DNA of 12,000 bases, taken from contig JAUVFY010000023.1 in the NCBI GenBank assembly GCA_030594025.1, forward strand, positions 1 through 12,000. The letters are read 5' to 3'. Source of the stretch: Deltaproteobacteria bacterium. Its GTDB lineage: Bacteria; Desulfobacterota; GWC2-55-46; JAUVFY01. The position numbers and the translations under genes are program-made. Shown here one piece after another: positions 7,853 through 12,000 of the stretch (within the stretch, counting starts at the first letter, position 1; every line of letters starts with the position of its first letter). The notes below the pieces were generated by a model that saw only the letters and a program-made list of their open reading frames with translations, searched no databases and had not been told where the DNA came from.

Positions 7853-9441
7853 TATTGAAAAAGAAGGGTGGCAAAAAGACTACCAAGGGGCTTGAAAAGC
7901 CCCGCCACGAAAAGCCCCTGTATAAATCCGACGAATCCCCTCTGGATGACTCCAGAAAAGCTAAGGACGTGGACGGGGATGCAGAACCTGTAAAGACTTC
8001 AGCCCTGGCGGCCGGTTACAGGCATGGAGCTGACGGCTATGACCCGGTCAAAAGCTATCTCAAAGACATGGGCTCCGCTTCGCTTCTTACAAAGGAAGGC
8101 GAGGTGGAACTCGCAAAAAGTATAGAGCAGTGCACGATGGAGATCATAAGAGAGCTCCTCAAAACCCCTTTGATTGCGCAGGAGCTTATAGAGCTGAAGA
8201 GCAGGATCCTCGCCAGGGACCTGTCCGTGGCGGACTTCCCGGAGGTTTACGCAGACGATGAATACCTGGTCGACGAGCAGGACAGGCAGGTAATCCTCAA
8301 GGATATAGGCGGGGTCCGGAGGTTATTCAAGAGGTTTCATTCAAGGGAAAAGTTAAGCGCCAGGGAGGAGAAGCGTATTTTGGGGCTCCTTCTGGGGATA
8401 GAAAGAAGGTCCAGGATATGCGACGGCCTGACAGACAGGTTGAAGGAGCATTCCCGTGAGTTTAAAAGATGCGCAAGGAAGATACGGTATCTGGAGAATA
8501 AGGTCAAGCTCGGCCAGAAAGATATCTTGAGGGTGGCCAGGGAGATAAAAGGGGGCAAGAGGGTACGGCTCAGGGTCAAAAAGGAGGTATTTAACGATAC
8601 AGCTACGGAGTTAAGGAGGGTCCGCCGGTGGTTGAGGGAGATTGAGGCGGCTACGGGTATGAAAAAGGAAGGCCTTGCGGAAATGGTCAAAAGGATCGGC
8701 CTGTGGAATAGAAGGGGCGAGGAGGCCAAGATGGAACTCATCGAGGCAAACCTCAGGCTCGTGGTGAGCATTTCAAAGAGATACCTTAACAGGGGGCTTC
8801 CTTTTCTTGACCTCATCCAGGAGGGAAACATCGGCCTTATGAGGGCCGTGGAGAAGTTCGAGTACCGCAGGGGCCACAAGTTCTCCACCTACGCCACATG
8901 GTGGATACGCCAGTCCATATCCAGGGCCATTGCGGACCAGGCCAGAACCATACGCATTCCCGTGCACATGACCGAGACGATAAACAGGCTCATACGCACC
9001 TCGCGTTACCTCGTCCAGGAGAAGGGCAGGGAGCCGACCTACGACGAGATAGCCGAGAAGATGGCCATCCCTGTGGAGAAGGTCAGGAAGATACTTGGCA
9101 TTTCAAAAGAGCCCATCTCCCTCGAGACCCCCATAGGTGAGGACGAGGACACCATACTGGGGGACTTCATCGCAGACAAGAACGCCATGGCACCCCATGA
9201 GGAGGTCACAACCTCATACCTTATAGACCATCTGGACGAGGTCCTCGCAACACTCACCCCGAGAGAGGAGAAGGTTCTTAGGATGAGGTTCGGCATAGGC
9301 GATGGGACCGATTATACCCTCGACGAGGTGGGGACCCTTTTTAACGTGACCCGTGAGAGGATACGACAGATCGAGGCAAAGGCATTGAAAAAACTCCGCC
9401 ACCCCGTAAGGAGCAAGAAACTCAAGGCATATTCAGACTGA
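7849..9441 (+). CDS. rpoD: Primary RNA polymerase sigma factor RpoD (sigma-70)
   Basis: This protein of about 530 residues is the housekeeping sigma factor that directs RNA polymerase to -35/-10 promoters. Region 1.2 is seen at about 64-95 (YDPVKSYLKDMG, LLTKEGEVELAKSIE). A charged non-conserved region of nearly 200 residues follows. Region 2 begins at about 295 (MELIEANLRLVVSISKRYLNRG, then LIQEGNIGLMRAVEKFEY), with the -10-recognising YATWWIRQSISRAIADQ at 348-364. Region 3 follows, and region 4 starts at about 469 (LTPREEKVLRMRFG) with the helix-turn-helix near TLDEVGTLFNVTRERIRQIE. A recognisable acidic region 1.1 is absent; the first 60 residues are lysine-rich and low-complexity. The gene overlaps dnaG by 4 bases. 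Either ATG 7849 or TTG 7855 may be the start, the latter better placed for GGAGGG at 7842-7847. Confidence 0.97.
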   Translation: MILKKKGGKKTTKGLEKPRHEKPLYKSDESPLDDSRKAKDVDGDAEPVKTSALAAGYRHGADGYDPVKSYLKDMGSASLLTKEGEVELAKSIEQCTMEIIRELLKTPLIAQELIELKSRILARDLSVADFPEVYADDEYLVDEQDRQVILKDIGGVRRLFKRFHSREKLSAREEKRILGLLLGIERRSRICDGLTDRLKEHSREFKRCARKIRYLENKVKLGQKDILRVAREIKGGKRVRLRVKKEVFNDTATELRRVRRWLREIEAATGMKKEGLAEMVKRIGLWNRRGEEAKMELIEANLRLVVSISKRYLNRGLPFLDLIQEGNIGLMRAVEKFEYRRGHKFSTYATWWIRQSISRAIADQARTIRIPVHMTETINRLIRTSRYLVQEKGREPTYDEIAEKMAIPVEKVRKILGISKEPISLETPIGEDEDTILGDFIADKNAMAPHEEVTTSYLIDHLDEVLATLTPREEKVLRMRFGIGDGTDYTLDEVGTLFNVTRERIRQIEAKALKKLRHPVRSKKLKAYSD

Positions 9442-9456
9442 TGGGTGGGAAAAAGC

Positions 9457-9491
9457 TTGACTCGTCTTTAGAAAAGCTGGTAGTTTATAAT
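9457..9491 (+). promoter_or_regulatory. Candidate promoter for the riboswitch-cob operon
   Basis: TTGACT (9457-9462) is a good -35 element and TATAAT (9486-9491) a perfect -10 hexamer, but they are 23 bases apart instead of about 17. TAGTTT (9481-9486) at 18 bases is a poorer -10 with better spacing. The region lies just after the rpoD stop and just before the 5' strand of the riboswitch P1 stem (from 9513), where a promoter is expected. A start near 9498 would give a transcript containing the whole aptamer. I see no strong intrinsic terminator between rpoD and this point, so some read-through from rpoD is possible. Confidence 0.4.
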
Positions 9492-9512
9492 TTAGCTTAT
9501 ATACGGATAAAA

Positions 9513-9705
9513 TACGGCTGGGTACTCAGCCCTTTTCCCTGAAAAAGGGCGTGCCAAAAGGGAATCCCGTGAAACTCGGGAGCTGCCCCGCAACTGTAAG
9601 CGGTTACGAACTCTCAAGCTTTTACCACTGGCCCTAAGACCGCCGAAGGCCGGGAAGGTTGAGAGGGTAGGAAGACCCGCGAGCCAGGAGACCTGCCCAA
9701 CCGTA
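9513..9705 (+). promoter_or_regulatory. Cobalamin (B12) riboswitch aptamer
   Basis: The leader RNA contains the conserved cobalamin aptamer blocks in order. The P1 strand TACGGCTGGGT (9513-9523) pairs with GCCCAACCGTA (9695-9705) with one C-A mismatch. A variable hairpin pairs GCCCTTTT (9529-9536) with AAAAGGGC (9543-9550). Then come GGGAA (9560-9564), a CCCG/CGGG stem (9566-9569 with 9577-9580), and the core GCTGCCCCGCAACTGTAA (9582-9599). The arm CTCTCAA/TTGAGAG (9611-9617 with 9659-9665) encloses CCACTGG (9625-9631) and GGGAAGG (9652-9658). The B12 box AGCCAGGAGACCTGCC (9682-9697) closes the aptamer. It binds adenosylcobalamin or a related corrinoid and here precedes cobO, cobU and cobT. 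An intrinsic terminator follows at 9745, so the expected control is premature termination when B12 is plentiful. Confidence 0.96.
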
Positions 9706-9744
9706 ACTCGAGCGAGATCTTCCGAGGGAGAGGGTCCGGGATGC

Positions 9745-9770
9745 ACCCATCCTTTTACGGATGGGTTTTT
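9745..9770 (+). terminator. Riboswitch-controlled intrinsic terminator
   Basis: ACCCATCC (9745-9752) and GGATGGGT (9759-9766) form a perfect 8-bp stem around a TTTTAC loop, followed directly by a T-run (9766-9770, continuing TTTTT after one A and a G). It lies 40 bases beyond the aptamer. An alternative hairpin, GGATG (9739-9743) with CATCC (9748-9752), uses the same 5' strand, so the two cannot coexist and the upstream one could act as antiterminator. Confidence 0.88.
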
Positions 9771-9794
9771 AGTTTTTAGGGCAGGGCAGACAGG

Positions 9795-9842
9795 TTTTAA
9801 TTAAAAAATTTAAAAAATTTAAAAATTAAAAAATTTAAAAAA
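9795..9842. repeat. Pure A/T leader stretch with five spaced A-tracts
   Basis: These 48 bases contain no G or C although the surroundings are GC-rich. They hold five runs of five or six A starting at 9803, 9812, 9821, 9828 and 9837, separated by TT or TTT, giving a 7-9 base period. The flanks GGTTTT and AAAACC are loosely complementary. The stretch lies between the riboswitch terminator and the cobO ribosome site. It may be curved or easily melted DNA, an unstructured mRNA leader, or simple slippage-prone sequence; the sequence does not decide. The remaining bases 9771-9794 and 9843-9865 hold only a T-rich tail and the cobO ribosome site (AAGGAAGGTGGA). Confidence 0.6.
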
Positions 9843-9865
9843 CCTTTGATAAGGAAGGTGGAGCA

Positions 9866-10438
9866 ATGGCTGAGATCTGCGAGCAACCTTTTGTAGAACA
9901 GGGGCCCAGAAAAGGACTCATTCACATCTATACCGGAGAGGGTAAGGGTAAAACCACGGCTTCCATCGGGCTCGCCGTCCGGGCGGCGGGCCAGGGTTTT
10001 AAGGTCCTACTGGTACAGTTCTTCAAGCTCGAGGAAGACCCTTCCGGAGAAAAGGAGATCATAAGGGAAAAGATCCCCACCATAGAACTGATCCGTTCAA
10101 AGGTCAGGCACCCGTGTTTTACCGGCGAGGAGACGGACGAAGCGGAACTTAAAAAGGGCGTAGTAGAGACGTTCGAGCTCGTTAAATCCAGGCTCGCCGA
10201 GAAGAGCTACGATCTCATTGTCCTCGACGAGGTGATAGGGGCGATAAGCGGCGGGTGGATTAACCTTAACGAGTTCCTCGACTTCCTCGATAAAAGGCCC
10301 GAGGCCCTTGAGGTGGTCCTTACGGGTAGAGACGCTCCCGTGGAGCTCGTAAAGAAGGCCGACTACGTAACAGAGATGCTCAAGATAAAACACCCCTATG
10401 AAAAGGGGATAAAGGCCAGAAGAGGTATCGAATTCTGA
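9866..10438 (+). CDS. cobO: Cob(I)alamin adenosyltransferase, CobO/BtuR type
   Basis: This 190-residue enzyme transfers the adenosyl group of ATP to the cobalt of cob(I)alamin or its precursors, making the coenzyme form. The ATP-binding P-loop is GEGKGKTT at 24-31, preceded by GLIHIYTG, which is characteristic of the CobO/BtuR/CobA family rather than the PduO or EutT families. Further family blocks are AVRAAGQGFKVLLVQFFK, YDLIVLDEVIGAISGGWI, EVVLTGRDAP, and the C-terminal HPYEKGIKARRGIEF. The length is normal. The ATG at 9866 has a strong ribosome site (AAGGAAGGTGGA, 9851-9862). It is the first gene after the cobalamin riboswitch, so its expression should fall when B12 is abundant. A tandem hairpin repeat follows the stop directly. 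Confidence 0.95.
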   Translation: MAEICEQPFVEQGPRKGLIHIYTGEGKGKTTASIGLAVRAAGQGFKVLLVQFFKLEEDPSGEKEIIREKIPTIELIRSKVRHPCFTGEETDEAELKKGVVETFELVKSRLAEKSYDLIVLDEVIGAISGGWINLNEFLDFLDKRPEALEVVLTGRDAPVELVKKADYVTEMLKIKHPYEKGIKARRGIEF

Positions 10439-10537
10439 GGGGGTCATGGACTCCTTTTCCGTAGAGGGTCATGGACTCCTTTTCCGTGGAGGGTCACGGA
10501 CCCTTTTCTGTGGAGGGCCATAGCCCCCTTTTATTAG
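10439..10537. repeat. Four-unit tandem repeat of about 25 bp, each unit a small hairpin plus TTTT
   Basis: The cobO-cobU gap holds four successive copies: 10439-10463, 10464-10488, 10489-10512 (24 bases) and 10513-10537. The shared core is GAGGGTCATGGACTCCTTTT. Each unit can form a short stem-loop followed by a T-run: GGGTC/GACTC in units 1 and 2, GGGTC/GACCC in unit 3 (10491-10495 with 10499-10503), and GGGC/GCCC in unit 4 (10515-10518 with 10523-10526). The base changes largely keep pairing. The remaining 10538-10553 shows no clear ribosome site for cobU. Possible roles are weak terminators or pause sites, an mRNA 3' end for cobO, or plain slippage repeats. Confidence 0.85.
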
Positions 10538-10553
10538 AGCCACTCATCTGTCA

Positions 10554-11090
10554 ATGGCGACCAAGGGAATAAAAAACTTCGTCTTTGTTCTCGGAGGTGC
10601 AAGGAGCGGCAAGAGCTCCTTCGCCCTGAAGCTCGCCAGCTCCTGCGGATGTGAAGGAACCAGGGCATACATCGCAACCGCCGAGGCCCTCGACAGCGAG
10701 ATGGTCGAAAGGATCGAGGAGCACAGAAAGACCAGGGGCAAGGAGTGGATAACGATTGAAGAGCCCCTGCAAGTCGAAAAGAGGATAACCGGGGGCCGGG
10801 GTTTTAGCGTAATACTCATCGATTGTCTTACGCTGTGGCTTATGAACCTCGTAGGCGGGGGAAGAAGCGATGGGGAGATCTTAAAGGAAACAGAAGAGCT
10901 CGCCTCGGCATGCAAAGACTGTGGGGCATTCGTAATAGCGGTATCCAACGAAGTAGGGCTCGGCCTGGTCCCTGAAAACCCCATGGGCAGGAGGTTCAGG
11001 GACTTAGCGGGCAGAGCTAACCAGCTTTTTGCCGATAAAGCGGACGAGGTTTATCTGGTCACCTCGGGGATACCTTTGAAGATAAAGTGA
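10554..11090 (+). CDS. cobU: Bifunctional adenosylcobinamide kinase/guanylyltransferase CobU
   Basis: This 178-residue enzyme phosphorylates adenosylcobinamide and then attaches GMP to give AdoCbi-GDP, the activated form for nucleotide-loop assembly. The P-loop is GGARSGKS at 14-21. His57 in RIEEHRKTRG corresponds to the histidine that carries GMP in the Salmonella enzyme. YIATAEALDSEM, LIDCLTLWLMNL and the strongly conserved VSNEVGLGLVPENPMGRRFRDLAGRANQ stretch complete the family pattern. The length is typical (about 180). The ATG at 10554 gives the usual N-terminus, but no convincing Shine-Dalgarno sequence precedes it; the GGAGG copies in the upstream repeat lie too far away (36 bases or more). 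cobT follows after 42 bases, and all three cob genes probably share the riboswitch-controlled transcript. Confidence 0.95.
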   Translation: MATKGIKNFVFVLGGARSGKSSFALKLASSCGCEGTRAYIATAEALDSEMVERIEEHRKTRGKEWITIEEPLQVEKRITGGRGFSVILIDCLTLWLMNLVGGGRSDGEILKETEELASACKDCGAFVIAVSNEVGLGLVPENPMGRRFRDLAGRANQLFADKADEVYLVTSGIPLKIK

Positions 11091-11132
11091 AGCCGTAGGC
11101 AGGGCCTTATAAATTAAGAAAGGAACAGAGGA

Positions 11133-12000
11133 ATGTCAGAACTTGAAAGAACGCTTAAATCCATCGAGCCTGTAGATACAGCTCTCGTCGACGTGGCAAG
11201 AAAAAGGCTCGACAGCCTCACCAAACCCCCCGGGAGCCTCGGCCGGCTCGAGGAGTTTGCCGAAAGGATGGTAGTGATTACGGGCACGACCGAACCCCAG
11301 ATAAAATTTAAAAAAATATTCACCTTCGCCGGGGACCACGGGGTGGCCGACGAGGGTGTGTCCGCGTTCCCGAAGGAGGTCACCCCGCAGATGGTATTTA
11401 ACTTCCTCAACGGTGGGGCAGGTATAAACGTTCTTGCAAGGCACGCTGGTGCGGACGTTGTTGTGGTGGATATCGGGGTCGATTACGACTTCGGCGAAAC
11501 ACTTACCGGTCTCGTAAGGAAAAAAGTAATGAGGGGCACCCGCAACATGCGCATGGGCCCTGCCATGTCAAGGCACGAGGCCATAGCCTGCATGGAGGTG
11601 GGTATAGGGCTGGCCTGCGAGCATGCAAAACCCGGCTCCATATTCGGAACCGGCGACATGGGTATCGCCAACACCACCCCTTCGAGCGCCATCATCGCAG
11701 CCTTTACTGGCCTCCCCGCCGAAGAGGTGACCGGAAGGGGCACCGGCGTAGACGACAATATTTTCGGGCACAAGGTAGAGGTCATCCAGGACGCCTTGAG
11801 GATAAACGCGCCGGACCCCACTGACCCCATTGACGTCCTTTCAAAGGTTGGTGGCACGGAGATAGCCGGCATCGCTGGCTTTGTAATCGGGTCAGCCGCA
11901 AGGCGCATACCCGTTGTAATAGACGGCTTCATATCCACTGCCGGGGCGCTCGTGGCCTGCGAGCTCGAGCCTGTGGTTAAAGATTATCTTTTCGCCTCCC
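11133..12000 (+). CDS. cobT: Nicotinate-nucleotide:dimethylbenzimidazole phosphoribosyltransferase CobT, C-terminus cut by window end
   Basis: The frame is open from ATG 11133 to the window end, giving 289 of the usual 350 or so residues. CobT transfers the ribose-phosphate of nicotinate mononucleotide to a lower-ligand base such as dimethylbenzimidazole, making the alpha-ribotide used to close the cobalamin nucleotide loop. Family motifs are KPPGSLGRLE at 31-40, FAGDHGV at 65-71, FLNGGAGINVLA, GTGDMGIANTTPSSA, VLSKVGGTEIAGIAG and IDGFISTAGALVA. The Glu174 position of the Salmonella enzyme appears here as Asp175 (GDMGI rather than GEMGI). The second catalytic Glu, in the GEGSGA region, lies beyond the window. 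AAGGA at 11120-11124, eight bases before the ATG, supports the start. cobS or another nucleotide-loop gene would be expected next. Confidence 0.95.
   Translation, partial: MSELERTLKSIEPVDTALVDVARKRLDSLTKPPGSLGRLEEFAERMVVITGTTEPQIKFKKIFTFAGDHGVADEGVSAFPKEVTPQMVFNFLNGGAGINVLARHAGADVVVVDIGVDYDFGETLTGLVRKKVMRGTRNMRMGPAMSRHEAIACMEVGIGLACEHAKPGSIFGTGDMGIANTTPSSAIIAAFTGLPAEEVTGRGTGVDDNIFGHKVEVIQDALRINAPDPTDPIDVLSKVGGTEIAGIAGFVIGSAARRIPVVIDGFISTAGALVACELEPVVKDYLFAS

Noticed and set aside
9454..9478. AGCTT/AAGCT inverted repeat after rpoD as a terminator.
   Set aside because: Only five base pairs with a 15-base loop and no T-run follows directly, so it is too weak to call.
9600..9643. A GCGGT (9600-9604) to ACCGC (9639-9643) stem in the riboswitch.
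   Set aside because: It would cross the 7-bp CTCTCAA/TTGAGAG arm (9611-9617 with 9659-9665), which matches the known aptamer layout; the crossing pair is probably chance.
10471..10572. A 33-codon frame (start MDSFSVEG, then HGPFSVEG) running through the tandem repeat and overlapping the cobU start, a possible leader peptide or coupling ORF.
   Set aside because: It arises because the repeat contains ATG and the third unit is 24 bases long. The GAGGG before it is only two bases from the ATG, and the 25-base period of the other units shifts the frame, so selection on the peptide is not supported.

Overview
The window reads as chromosomal DNA from an anaerobic, probably Gram-negative bacterium. 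Three things point that way: a ferredoxin-dependent 2-oxoacid oxidoreductase, an MglA/MglB polarity pair very close to the Myxococcus type, and the mutS2-dnaG-rpoD order. Frequent AGG (Arg) and ATA (Ile) codons in a moderately GC-rich sequence fit a Desulfobacterota- or Nitrospirota-like lineage, but this is inference and the phylum is not proven. All confident genes lie on the + strand and are tightly packed. I see no mobile element, tRNA, rRNA, CRISPR array or prophage signal.

Region 1 (1-1106): the last 35 codons of what is probably porA, then complete porB, the subunits of pyruvate (2-oxoacid):ferredoxin oxidoreductase. Region 2 (1121-2215): mglB and mglA, a roadblock-domain GTPase-activating protein and its Ras-like GTPase. 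Region 3 (2275-9441): yqeY, a divergent NIF3-like gene, mutS2, dnaG and rpoD. This is a variant of the widespread macromolecular-synthesis neighbourhood, without rpsU in its usual place before yqeY/dnaG. Several junctions overlap (TTGA near 2212-2215, TGATG at 2725-2729, ATGA at 7849-7852), which suggests co-transcription and translational coupling. Before dnaG there is a short gap with a sigma-54-like box and no Shine-Dalgarno sequence.

Region 4 (9442-12000): a 424-base leader holds a cobalamin riboswitch (aptamer about 9513-9705) with an intrinsic terminator (9745-9770) and a competing upstream hairpin. A 48-base pure A/T stretch of spaced A-tracts follows, then cobO/btuR, cobU and a cobT that runs off the window end. 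These three enzymes adenosylate the corrinoid, activate cobinamide and activate the lower-ligand base, so B12 presumably represses its own late assembly by transcription termination. Between cobO and cobU lies a four-unit tandem repeat of about 25 bp, in which each unit can form a small hairpin followed by TTTT.

Most of the window is recognisable housekeeping content. The least explained elements are the hairpin repeat array (10439-10537), the A-tract leader (9795-9842), the possible sigma-54/leaderless start of dnaG and the divergent NIF3-like protein. I found no evidence for a wholly new multi-gene system.
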